Shown one piece after another: positions 30,701 to 38,127 of a stretch of DNA of 64,000 bases. This DNA is from Pseudomonas antarctica. Lineage in GTDB: Bacteria > Pseudomonadota > Gammaproteobacteria > Pseudomonadales > Pseudomonadaceae. The notes beneath the pieces were generated by a model that made no database searches, had not been told where the DNA came from, and saw only the letters and a program-made list of their open reading frames with translations. The stretch spans positions 32,545 through 96,544 of the forward strand of contig NZ_UYXQ01000013.1 of NCBI RefSeq assembly GCF_900624995.1, in the 5' to 3' direction. How positions within the stretch are numbered: position 1 is the stretch's first letter; each line of letters starts with the position of its first letter. Both the position numbers and the translations under genes were made by a program.

Positions 30701-31631
30701 GCAGTCCAATCTTCCTGCTTACCTTTTACCTATCGAGTGTGCCAAGACTACAAACCTGACTGCTTTCAAAGTGGCACTGGTCCAGTCCTTGATGCCCCGG
30801 GATACCGACTTTTCTGAAGCTGATCCGCTGCATTGGCCAGAACCTTACCGAGCCAGGCATAGGGCGCATCTTGCAGCGATGTGCCGATTGCTTGGACAGC
30901 AGCTTTCGGCCGCACGCTTCGCGAACCGAAAACCCTCCACACAGCGCAAAGCGCAATTGGACCTTATTGTATTTCCAGAACTTGCCATCCATCCCGATGA
31001 CATGTGGCTTTTGCACAGGCTATCAGACAGCACTGGCGCTGTGATATTTGCTGGGCAAACCTTCGTAGAGCATCCATACCTCAAAAAACCCATCAACCGG
31101 GCTGTGTGGCTTCTGCGACAGGAGAGTGCTGCCGGTAGACAGATCATTCGCGCCTATCAAGGCAAGGAGTACGGAATTCCTTGGGAGTTGAAAGCTGGTG
31201 TGGCGGGACACAGGCCCTACCAGGTCATCGTCGAGTTCAAAGATAAGCAGGGCGTTACTGCCAGGCTGACCGGCGCCATTTGCTATGACGCTACCGATCT
31301 GAAGCTCGCCTCAGACATGCGTGATATCACTGATGGTTTTGTAATTGCTGCGCTAAACAAGGACATCGGCACGTTCGACACCATGGCGACAGCCCTGCAA
31401 TTCCATATGTACCAGCCCATCATGCTAGCCAATACCGGTCAATATGGCGGTTCAAATGCTCAGGCCCCCTTCAAAGCGCATCATGAGCGACAGATCGCCC
31501 ACGTCCATGGGAATAATCAGGCGGTAATCAGCATTTTCGATGTTGACCTTCTGGCATTTCAAAGCAGCCGAAATGTTGAGCAGGCTAAAGAGAAGAAAGC
31601 TGCACCTGCTGGCTTTGAGGGGCGACGCTAA
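27780..31631 (+). CDS. Defence reverse transcriptase with C-terminal nitrilase-like domain (UG1/DRT1 type)
   Basis: 1283 residues from the GTG at 27780 with GGAGG at 27768-27772. The RT core shows motif A VVKLDLAKFYD (Asp230), motif B LPQGLVASGFFAN (about 297-309) and motif C YCRYVDDMRLV (Asp350, Asp351), so the catalytic triad is intact. A long helical middle part (about 400-950) follows. The C-terminal part from about 1025 is nitrilase-like: LIVFPELAI with Glu1067, a candidate Lys1129, and AICYDATD with Cys1168, then a TGQYGGSNAQAP strand. An RT fused to a nitrilase is the layout described for UG1 RTs, the DRT type 1 antiphage system. It is coupled to a 58-codon ORF and convergent with a caspase-like gene. 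Confidence 0.88.
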   Translation: MSVVASRYERLGPSLSLLADEAVLAQAWKKADAYIRRHNWYADILELEQVSLLLPQTLRVWQQQISWGDHASASPLRLVPAPKNGKWHFPSKKEGGDWKFKPTLKSDKSLQTEPDLRPLAHVSIREQVMASCVMLCVADAVETLQGNPDPATYASKSQARHHVCSYGNRLFCDWLTDSDGRQQARFRWGNATTYSQFFVDYERFLERPAEVCREALPTLQEERLFVVKLDLAKFYDCVSQPAVVKRLRSLYQSYATRFSIPYVVSDAEPFWQAVEKILRWQWHVSDAADRTDLKLGLPQGLVASGFFANAYMHEFDQMVLGTLTQKIGIPVKVNGNTVTARLVDYCRYVDDMRLVVAIPNEAAKSMALEALANDMSDWANSLIGGCFKDEHNGLEVKKEKSEAVAWEDFAVQGSTSRFMRGVNGQISTAPDPATLLQATGSLDHLLWLADALDDAADVDENPLALARISLPRADVRDDTVKRFAANRLRQVLRMRRSMADPELPAEDALANTEVSERQALDHEMETIARKLVACWSRNPALASVLRCGLDIFPSAELLRPVLQALQLKLKSGANRAEREVSLFVLSDLLRAGAVETGLHRPESYPASADIAGYRKELLQTALEVVADSDLPWYLLQQAALFLAVMQYPVLLPPLKELVSYSALHGALRFSPPFTPELSTALTAGLLVMRITGQRDKFVIWLGTWLQNLPIKEANKLIDDIAMIEPRVLGEIHAAWIGRGKVGWVKHVDRYLSPPQTQESSIRLKDWRAGKRSLLAIVTHPENPFVQENALLKLTVELLKAASSGLLDNDGISLDWLAVECADWSRVQDPNTQMILTFKAPNKIVQPWNETPSWCSDDSAWAYRLGRLLRSAIVGESDFTTRFFPLREEQFDRYRGIQSSWYKRRLGLMPLSPGLGEEPTPISPWLNELVMRLLQWPGLEINRNVVVGFAEAGIPSDLLILVKARLEEQGRLFGRQSNLPAYLLPIECAKTTNLTAFKVALVQSLMPRDTDFSEADPLHWPEPYRARHRAHLAAMCRLLGQQLSAARFANRKPSTQRKAQLDLIVFPELAIHPDDMWLLHRLSDSTGAVIFAGQTFVEHPYLKKPINRAVWLLRQESAAGRQIIRAYQGKEYGIPWELKAGVAGHRPYQVIVEFKDKQGVTARLTGAICYDATDLKLASDMRDITDGFVIAALNKDIGTFDTMATALQFHMYQPIMLANTGQYGGSNAQAPFKAHHERQIAHVHGNNQAVISIFDVDLLAFQSSRNVEQAKEKKAAPAGFEGRR

Positions 31632-31781
31632 GTATGTGACTTGCGCCGTCTCGCGGCGATTCCACCACCGGCGGAACTGCAGGTTTAATTAGATGACTCG
31701 CTTGAGTGGGCTTAGGGATGAGGCTGCTATCGGCCAAAAGCAGCCGGCCAGAGGAGCAGGTATTGCACTGCTTCCAATTTA

Positions 31782-31816
31782 CAAGATGGCAGCCATGTTT
31801 ATGGCTCACCATCTTG
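31782..31816. terminator. Hairpin between the convergent RT and caspase-like genes
   Basis: CAAGATGG (31782-31789) with CCATCTTG (31809-31816) and an inner stem AGCCAT/ATGGCT. There is no T-run on either side, so it is a weak bidirectional terminator or an RNA stabiliser. Confidence 0.45.
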
Positions 31817-31836
31817 ACTATCAGATCAATCGCAGA

Positions 31837-33360
31837 TCATTCCGCCCTTTTCTTCAGCTCGGCCTCCAACCATTGAATTATCTCTTTTTGGATATGTTCA
31901 GATGCAGCTTTGGCAGCCCCCTTCCCATTAACGCCCACCTTGATAGTCCTCCATTTCTCGCAGACTGGAGACGAGTAATTCCCCCAATTTTTCCTGTTTA
32001 GCATCTCATAAGAGAAATGGATGGATAACGCCCTATTGGAATAAATAGAAACCATATATATCGATAGAGGCGGCACTATTTCAAAAATTGGATTAAAATC
32101 GAATCGCAAAATCCTATCTTCAGCTGAATGAGTATAATTAAAGCCGTCTACATATCTTTTCGTTTTCGTAACGGTTTCTAATTTATATTCGGTTGATTCT
32201 TGTTCATGCTGACGCCAGCGAGATAGGGCACCTATACTTGCACCCATCAGAGCAAAAGGGTCACTGCTTTTTGACGGCTTCTTTGGTAGAGCCTTATACT
32301 CTTCTACCGTATATTTTGTTGTGCCATATGTAGCCTCTGCGAAATAATTTTCTTCAGATTTCCCGATCAGCCACTCACCTATTTTTGATTGATTGGGCAC
32401 AGCGTAGGGGGATAAATCTGAATTTAACGAGACTTTATAAATCTTCTTTATATCACCAGGCCAATTTCCGACTTCTTTTTTAAACTCACTAACAAAGTCG
32501 ATAAGTGCCTGTTCGTCAAAGCATGTAGATGCGGATACTTTTTGAATCTTGGCGTAAATGGAGTCTTCTTTTGGAAGAGGAGCGGCAGTTTTTGTCGAAG
32601 CCTCTTGATCCTCTTGCGCATCTGAAAAGCCGAATATTTTGCTTATAATGCTATGGGTTTGCTTGGTGATAGTCCCGAACTTCTCTATATTGTCGGACTG
32701 AGTTGCAAAAATAGGTTTAGGTCCGCCTTTATTTGCAAAATCATCCGCAACGACCGCCATAATCTCCCTGTAACGTACATCTCCCTCCAACCCATATATG
32801 GCTGTTAAAATGCTTTCTGTGAAATAACTGAACTCGGTACCAGCGTAGGATGATTCGCTGTCTCGGGATGAGAACCAGAAATACACATCATTTAGGCCAT
32901 ATTTTTTTGCTGATTTCGTTAGCTCTTCCTCAGCATTAAACTCACTTTTTATGTACTGAGTACCGCTAAAGCAAGCATCAATTATTTTAATACAAAGCTT
33001 CGGGGAAAGAGTTTTTATCCAATCATCCAGCTCCGAATTTCAAAGCCCAGTAGTTTCCTTTCGCTTTGGATCAAAATCGGATAGCACGTAGAAAAAATCA
33101 TCTTCAAACCGCTCTCCGTGCCCTGAAAAATAAAAGAATAGCTCTTGTAAATCCTTGCCCTTATACTTCTCTACGAGGTCGGAAATCTTTCTCTTGACAT
33201 CTGATGCTGACTCATTCTCTCCCAAGAATAGGATTTCTTCTAAGTCTTTAACATTCTCGATGACAGCTTTAATCGCTGCTGCGTCTTTCTTGCATGCAGA
33301 TAAGTTCTCAAAGTTTTTAGACTCATACTTTTCTACGCCGATTACGATGGCTACATTCAT
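31837..33360 (-). pseudogene. Caspase-like (peptidase C14) protein interrupted by an in-frame TGA
   Basis: The reading frame starts at the ATG at 33360 (MNVAIVIGVEKYESKNF) and stays in one frame to 31837, broken only by a TGA at 33042-33040. Upstream of the stop lie the caspase-fold start and the catalytic-His motif FYFSGHGE; just downstream lie NSELDDWIK and the catalytic-Cys motif IIDACFSGTQYIK. So the stop falls between the two halves of the active site. The full frame would be 507 codons with an unrecognised C-terminal half of about 300 residues. One C-to-T change (CGA to TGA) would explain it; sequence error and read-through are alternatives. Caspase-like peptidases act as suicide effectors in several phage-defence systems. 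Strongly AT-rich. Confidence 0.82.
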
Positions 33361-33976
33361 GAAATTTTGTAAACCTATCAAATTGAGCTTGTGGCTATGT
33401 GACTCGACACGCGCCAGTGGTGGCACTATGATGATACGCCATATTTCCTTACAAGCAATGGGTTGCCCTACCTTGAAAGAGTCTAGAATCAAGAATAAGA
33501 AAATGCAGGCCATAGAGCACCTTGATCAGGTCGACTACCTGATCAACACAATGAGTGTCGAGCACAGCAACGTCAAAGGCATCAGTGGCAGGTCAATCTG
33601 GAAGTAGCAAGCAACATCGCGTCCAGGGTCACAGCAACATCCCAGAAAGCAACCTACATAGCTCAGAGTTCATCTGAAGCACATCCATTTTTCGGCAAAT
33701 ACTCCGGTCGTACTGGCACTCCTTCCATAGCAGGGACGGCTGAATCAACCAATACGTACAAATCTCATGAGGACCGTACGCAACTACCTTAATGGAGGCT
33801 GAATTTAGCTGCCTGTGACCCCTCTAGCACGGGACCTGCGTAATCGAGATTCGACTAAGCAGGTTGGTGAGCTTGGCAGCAAGATTGCCGCACTGGAAGA
33901 CCTGTCTAGCTCAATGTCCGGTTTGGGTCGAAAGTGGTCATCGACAGCCTTTCGTTACTCACACTGCATCACGCGT
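33361..33976. other. Gene-poor remnant region between caspase-like gene and a 207-residue ORF
   Basis: 616 bp. Two plus-strand frames (ending at 33607 and at 34342) are not called: the first is mostly antisense to the caspase gene and the second is antisense to the 207-residue ORF. An open stretch at about 33526-33790 on the plus strand starts without a start codon and resembles nothing I know; it could be a gene remnant. The composition changes here from very AT-rich to moderate, which suggests a junction between separately acquired pieces. Confidence 0.35.
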
Positions 33977-34600
33977 TCACAAGAAACCACTGACTTGGAA
34001 CGATTTATCAGTCGCGAAAGTCGATTCATAGACCACGTCGTCAAGTTCGTCGCGGGTAAGGAACACGCCAGCACTATATGCGTGGGCCTTACTAAGCCAA
34101 GCGTAAGATCCATCGTAATCACGCTCCAGCAGATAGAAATATTGCTCGTCCATTTCAGCGCACAAAGTCTCCAGCCGAGCCCAGCCTCCACACGACAACA
34201 TTTGAGCGACCTCCTTAGAGTCCTCCCCAACCTCATCAACCGCCCAGAGAACGATACGAGTAGCCACCCGCTTCTTCTCGGCGGGATCCAGAGCATCGAA
34301 AGCGCCGTGTACGTCTGGATTGCCATCAAAAAAACACCGTAACACGTTGGAGAGGCTTCTTCGAAGCCTCTCCAGGCCGAAAGCAGCGTCTCGCAACTGG
34401 TTGCAATCGGCCAAAAGCTGACTATCGTAGGCGGCTAGATAATTCAGGGCTATTTTATCATCTTCGGGCTGAGGATCTTGTGGGTAAGGCGGACAAAAAC
34501 TCAAGGCAACTTGGTTCTTGTAGGAATCGTGAAAAAAAATTCGACTATTTTTATAGTCGCACCATAGAAAACCAAAAAACACCAGCAAACACCCGTACAT
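33977..34600 (-). CDS. Hypothetical protein, 207 residues
   Basis: A sensible amino-acid composition and an amphipathic helical body (ALNYLAAYDSQLLADCNQLRDAAFGLERLRRSL) favour a real protein. The N-terminal 14 residues (MYGCLLVFFGFLWC) are hydrophobic and could be a short membrane anchor or untranslated leader, since the start is uncertain. The C-terminal half is acidic with many aromatic residues (EMDEQYFYLLERDYDGSYAWL). No family recognised. It reads in the same direction as the caspase-like gene, 616 bp upstream of it, so it may be cargo of the same island. Confidence 0.55.
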   Translation of the reverse strand: MYGCLLVFFGFLWCDYKNSRIFFHDSYKNQVALSFCPPYPQDPQPEDDKIALNYLAAYDSQLLADCNQLRDAAFGLERLRRSLSNVLRCFFDGNPDVHGAFDALDPAEKKRVATRIVLWAVDEVGEDSKEVAQMLSCGGWARLETLCAEMDEQYFYLLERDYDGSYAWLSKAHAYSAGVFLTRDELDDVVYESTFATDKSFQVSGFL

Positions 34601-34656
34601 ACAGGTCTTTTCAGAACACCATCGCTCAACTTTAAAACCAACATAGCCAACCCAAG

Positions 34657-34705
34657 ACTACCAAGACGCATAAAGCAGTCAACCAAGATACTACATATTG
34701 GTAGT
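34657..34705. promoter_or_regulatory. Inverted repeat upstream of the HTH gene pair
   Basis: ACTACCAA (34657-34664) and TTGGTAGT (34698-34705), perfect 8-bp arms about three to four helical turns apart in AT-rich DNA, some 80-130 bp before the first HTH gene. It may be an operator for one of the HTH proteins or part of an origin. Confidence 0.35.
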
Positions 34706-34786
34706 TTTGACGGATAAGCCAGTTTGACAATACGCCAATCCCCCTCAAGAATTCGCAGACCTTCTCCAAAAACTGCGAACTTACAT

Positions 34787-35029
34787 ATGACAACTGAAGA
34801 GTATCTACTTAACCGCTTTGGCCCTTTGATGAGCATCCCAGACATTGCCATCCTACTAGGCCGCTCACCTGACGGAGTAAGGGTCTCTCTATATTCAGAC
34901 ACCGACATTTCCCGAAAACTTAAACCGGCAATGATCAGGATCGGTCGGCGCGTATATTTTAGAACAATGCAAATCAATGACGCATTGAACCTAGACATTG
35001 AGGTGCCCCCTAAGAGTAGCTTGCAATGA
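34787..35029 (+). CDS. Small HTH DNA-binding protein (excisionase/AlpA-like in type)
   Basis: 80 residues from the ATG at 34787 (MTTEEYLLNRFGPLMS). The segment LMSIPDIAILLGRSPDGVRVSLYSD reads as a winged-helix type HTH and IRIGRRVYFRTMQI as the wing, as in small excisionase or MerR-like proteins of mobile elements. A role in excision or regulation of the element is inferred. The stop overlaps the next gene start (ATGA), so the two are coupled. No strong ribosome-binding site. Confidence 0.65.
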   Translation: MTTEEYLLNRFGPLMSIPDIAILLGRSPDGVRVSLYSDTDISRKLKPAMIRIGRRVYFRTMQINDALNLDIEVPPKSSLQ

Positions 35030-35799
35030 GCTACAAAACCTATGATGTAGTCTGGGCACACAACTTTGACTCACCTACCGAGAAGCTCGTGATGCTTGCA
35101 ATAGCTAAGCACGCAGACGAAGGTGGGAAAAGTTGGCCAAAAGTGAAAACTATCGCTGGACTATGCGGCATCGGCCCACGAACAGTTCAACGTCAACTTA
35201 AGAAATTTGAGCAGGCAGGTCTGTTAGCCATCCAAGAAGAATATCGACCGGATGGAGGCCAAACCTCAAATAGATATGTCATAACCCTCCCAACAGTACA
35301 GTCAATGCTCCCCTGTGACAGAGCTGTCACTGGGGGGGTGTCACCCATGTCACCCCAGCCCCAGACAGCAGAGTGTCGCGGAGGGGATGACACAGCAGTG
35401 ACACCCCAAGAACTACCAACAGAACCAAAAAAAGGAATACAACAACTAACTGAGACTGGCCTCCGATACCCGGAAAAATTAGAGGCCAGTGATCGCATGT
35501 GGATCAGCAATATTCTACAGGACGTACCTAGCCAGGATGCTCAGCAGCTTTTGGACGAACTGGCAGCCGCACTGAAAGCAGGGAGGATCAGAGGCCGAGC
35601 CTCAAAATGGTTTAACGGGCTCATTCTAAACTATAGAAAGGGACTTTTCTGTCCAATGGCCCGGCCGAGCAAACCAAATCCTTTGCTGAACGAAACACTA
35701 GTTGAAACTCACGCCAAACCAAATACTCGTAACAAGGAGGCACGTAACCAAGCACTTGAAAGCATGAAAAAATTCACTTCCAGCAAACTTGTACGTTAG
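35026..35799 (+). CDS. Helix-turn-helix (HTH_36-like) protein, possible replication protein
   Basis: 257 residues. The N terminus (DSPTEKLVMLAIAKHADEGGKSWPKVKTIA, then GPRTVQRQLKKFEQAGLLAI) is a winged HTH of the type found in phage and plasmid replication initiators. A proline/serine-rich linker at about 95-130 separates a C-terminal helical part (about 150-205) that resembles primosomal/DnaT-like segments only loosely. It is coupled to the 80-residue HTH gene. A role in element replication or regulation is inference. Confidence 0.65.
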   Translation: MSYKTYDVVWAHNFDSPTEKLVMLAIAKHADEGGKSWPKVKTIAGLCGIGPRTVQRQLKKFEQAGLLAIQEEYRPDGGQTSNRYVITLPTVQSMLPCDRAVTGGVSPMSPQPQTAECRGGDDTAVTPQELPTEPKKGIQQLTETGLRYPEKLEASDRMWISNILQDVPSQDAQQLLDELAAALKAGRIRGRASKWFNGLILNYRKGLFCPMARPSKPNPLLNETLVETHAKPNTRNKEARNQALESMKKFTSSKLVR

Positions 35800-35843
35800 G
35801 ACTCTCACAGAAATATTCTTGCAATCTGAAAGGAAGCATCTCA

Positions 35844-36098
35844 ATGCCATTACATTTCAAACAGCTTGAAAACTATTGCGATAGCTTAGACAGAACAGGA
35901 GATATCCAAGTAATCTTAAAAGCTCACTACAAGTATGGCTTTGCACTGAGCGTATCAGATGGGACCATTGGCCATACTGTAACGGACGACGAGAATCGAC
36001 CTTTCTTCTTCAGGACCGTCGAGATGGCTTTAGACGAACTTGCCAACATCCCCTATTTATCCGATCAAATCGTGGTTGACCGAAAATCTTGGTCTTAG
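35844..36098 (+). CDS. Hypothetical protein, 84 residues
   Basis: ATG at 35844 with GGAAG about nine bases upstream. A compact alpha/beta protein (MPLHFKQLENYCDSLDRTGDI...) with no signal peptide or membrane helix and no recognised family. The conserved-looking C terminus FRTVEMALDELANIP suggests a small accessory protein. It lies between the HTH pair and the VirB6/EexN genes. Confidence 0.55.
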   Translation: MPLHFKQLENYCDSLDRTGDIQVILKAHYKYGFALSVSDGTIGHTVTDDENRPFFFRTVEMALDELANIPYLSDQIVVDRKSWS

Positions 36099-36252
36099 CC
36101 ATAACCCACCAGAGCACAAGCAAAGCACACCCGACTTAGCAATCCAATACCGATATTCAAATCTCGCTCACATCAGAAAAGCGAAGTAAATAACTCGACT
36201 AAAGCGCCGCAGACACAGACCTGCACTTCCAAGTAACCACTGGAGCACAACA

Positions 36253-36735
36253 ATGATTTCATATGCATACTTACCAATGCTTGTTCTGAGCACGTTCCTA
36301 ATTATCTCCATCCGCAGATTTTGGATATGCACTGCCCGTATGGGATTAATGCTGGAGCTCTCACGGCGCGCACCTAAACTACTCCATCGGGACATCATGG
36401 CTGCGGTTCTCGCGCTGGTGCCGTTCGCGATGGCATTTATCGACTGGTTTGGCATCACTCTCCCCCGCCAATCAGCTCCAATTCCTCCCTTGTTCGGCGC
36501 TTTCATGGCAGCCGGTAGCCTTGGAGCATCACTCGCCATTTTGAACAATTCCCTTCACCGACTGGCGGGTGCCTGGGCAGGCACCAAGGAAAGCGTGCTG
36601 CGCACCCTTGCAGCAATGCAAATCATCGATGCAACTGAGCTAGCCTTTTCTATGCACGCCGACAAAATCAACATCGTAAAACAAGAGAGCGCTGGACGGC
36701 CCTCAATGATCATTCAATCCAAGGAAGAAAAATGA
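36253..36735 (+). CDS. Membrane protein of unknown function upstream of EexN
   Basis: 160 residues with three likely membrane helices (about 4-20, 48-66 and 78-98) and a soluble C terminus. GGAG lies ten bases before the ATG. The stop overlaps the eexN start (ATGA), so it is coupled to the exclusion lipoprotein and, through it, to virB6. By position it could be a third part of a transfer or exclusion module, but I do not recognise the family. Confidence 0.65.
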   Translation: MISYAYLPMLVLSTFLIISIRRFWICTARMGLMLELSRRAPKLLHRDIMAAVLALVPFAMAFIDWFGITLPRQSAPIPPLFGAFMAAGSLGASLAILNNSLHRLAGAWAGTKESVLRTLAAMQIIDATELAFSMHADKINIVKQESAGRPSMIIQSKEEK

Positions 36736-37004
36736 AATCCCACCTTACTATCCCTGCGTTTCTTATGATCGTCATCGCGTCTCTTTCAGGCTGCGGCAGA
36801 GATGAGCCCGTGCAGACGGTTGATTGGTACAAAGCAAACTCGCCTGAGCGACTGAAGGTTTTGGAAAGGTGTAACGCCAATCCCGGCGAGCTTGCTCTGA
36901 CACCGAACTGCGTCAACGCGAAAACCGCTGCAAACGCATTGGTGCTTGAGAACCGGGAGTACAAGCAGCGTGAGCCGATAAATTTCTCTTCTCAGGAGAA
37001 ATAG
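36732..37004 (+). CDS. eexN: EexN-type entry-exclusion lipoprotein
   Basis: 90 residues. Signal peptide with lipobox LSGC (lipidated Cys21), then VDWYKANSPERLKVLERCNANPGELALTPNCVNA, the characteristic EexN core with its paired cysteines. Such lipoproteins in the envelope block entry of related conjugative elements. It directly precedes virB6 with one base between, the usual order in VirB-type transfer operons, but here no other transfer gene is present. Confidence 0.85.
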   Translation: MKSHLTIPAFLMIVIASLSGCGRDEPVQTVDWYKANSPERLKVLERCNANPGELALTPNCVNAKTAANALVLENREYKQREPINFSSQEK

Positions 37005-37005
37005 A

Positions 37006-38082
37006 ATGGCGACCAAAACAGGAATATTTGAATGGATCGGAGGGTCAATGGATCAAACCCTCCATACGTTCATCAGCATTACCTCGAGCCGAGTGATTGA
37101 GGATTTCACGCTCACCGTGACGATAGGCGGGACGCTATATTTGACGATGGTCGGCTACATGATGATCACCGGAACAATTGAGCAGTCGGCCTCTCACTTT
37201 CTCAAAACCTGCGGAAAGTTCCTGCTTATCAGCGGCCTGGCCATGAACGCCGACACGTACATGTCATGGGTAGTAGAGGCATTGAGGGGGCTTGAAACAG
37301 GAGTAACGGCCGCCTTCACAGCGACGAGTGATCCATCAACCTCAGACTCGGTTTTTCAGGTCATCGACAAGGCAATGTCGGACGGCTGGCAGATCGGTGC
37401 AGATATGTTGTCGAAAATGGGACAACGCCACTCCTACGAAATCGGGATGATAATTTGGGATGCCCTGAACGCCCTCGTCGTCTACACCGCTACGCTGCTC
37501 ATCGCGGTTCCAGCAGGGGCCATGATTGTTGTCGCAAAAGGAATGCTAGCGATCATGCTCGGAATCGGGCCAGTCTTCATCATGATGTTGCTGTTCGGAC
37601 AGTTCACATCCAAGTGGTTCGATAGCTGGTTTGCCCAGGTCATCACGTACATCATGCAGACGGCACTGGTTAGCACGGTTCTCAGCTTTGGAATCAAATA
37701 TTTTTCCTCGATAACTGCCGGCATTTTGGCAAACCCAGCCGATTACCCAATTTCAACGTTCCTTGAGCTGCTGGTTACAACCATCGTCGTGCTCTACATG
37801 ATGTGTCAAGCCCATGGCGTTGCAGGAGGCCTTGCAGGAGGTATATCGAGTGCGGCACTTACCCTGCGAGGAATCGCAAACGGAGCCATGGCACCAATCA
37901 CCAAGGGCCTCAACAGACAGTCAACGCGCCGTGACATGCAGTCGGGCCAGATGGTCACGGCCGGACGCTTGAACCACCTTGCGGCGGGTAACACAGCCTG
38001 GAACCCAGCCTACCGACAGCACGTAATGCAGAACATGGGCAAAAACTGGGGGAACGCTACAGGCGGCAAAGTAAATCAGTAG
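37006..38082 (+). CDS. virB6: Type IV secretion channel protein VirB6/TrbL
   Basis: 358 residues with about six to seven membrane helices and the family motif LAIMLGIGPVFIMMLLFGQFTSKWFDSWF. VirB6 is a polytopic inner-membrane part of the T4SS channel. It appears full length and undamaged, followed by a strong terminator. Isolated from all other virB genes, it could replace the helper plasmid VirB6, be a target for exclusion specificity, or be a relic of a larger element. Confidence 0.88.
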   Translation: MATKTGIFEWIGGSMDQTLHTFISITSSRVIEDFTLTVTIGGTLYLTMVGYMMITGTIEQSASHFLKTCGKFLLISGLAMNADTYMSWVVEALRGLETGVTAAFTATSDPSTSDSVFQVIDKAMSDGWQIGADMLSKMGQRHSYEIGMIIWDALNALVVYTATLLIAVPAGAMIVVAKGMLAIMLGIGPVFIMMLLFGQFTSKWFDSWFAQVITYIMQTALVSTVLSFGIKYFSSITAGILANPADYPISTFLELLVTTIVVLYMMCQAHGVAGGLAGGISSAALTLRGIANGAMAPITKGLNRQSTRRDMQSGQMVTAGRLNHLAAGNTAWNPAYRQHVMQNMGKNWGNATGGKVNQ

Positions 38083-38101
38083 CCCTGACGTTTGACTCAT
38101 C

Positions 38102-38127
38102 AGACCTCGCTTCGGCGGGGTCTTTTT
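38102..38127 (+). terminator. Intrinsic terminator after virB6
   Basis: AGACCTCGC-TTCG-GCGGGGTCT followed by TTTTT. The UUCG-type loop and T-run make it a strong terminator for the 36.2-38.1 kb transcript. Confidence 0.88.

Noticed and set aside
27607..31631. Retron (RT with msr-msd)
   Set aside because: The protein is too large, has a nitrilase-like C-terminal domain, and the upstream stems lack the conserved retron msr/msd layout and priming G.
33040..33042. Selenocysteine decoding of the TGA in the caspase-like gene
   Set aside because: The residue is not at the catalytic Cys, and no SECIS-like stem was seen just downstream; point mutation, error or read-through are simpler.
33155..34342. 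Plus-strand frames of 150 and 175 codons
   Set aside because: Mostly antisense to the caspase-like gene and the 207-residue ORF.
34501..35061. 186-codon minus-strand frame
   Set aside because: Opposite the 80-residue HTH gene, whose ATGA coupling to the next gene supports the plus strand.
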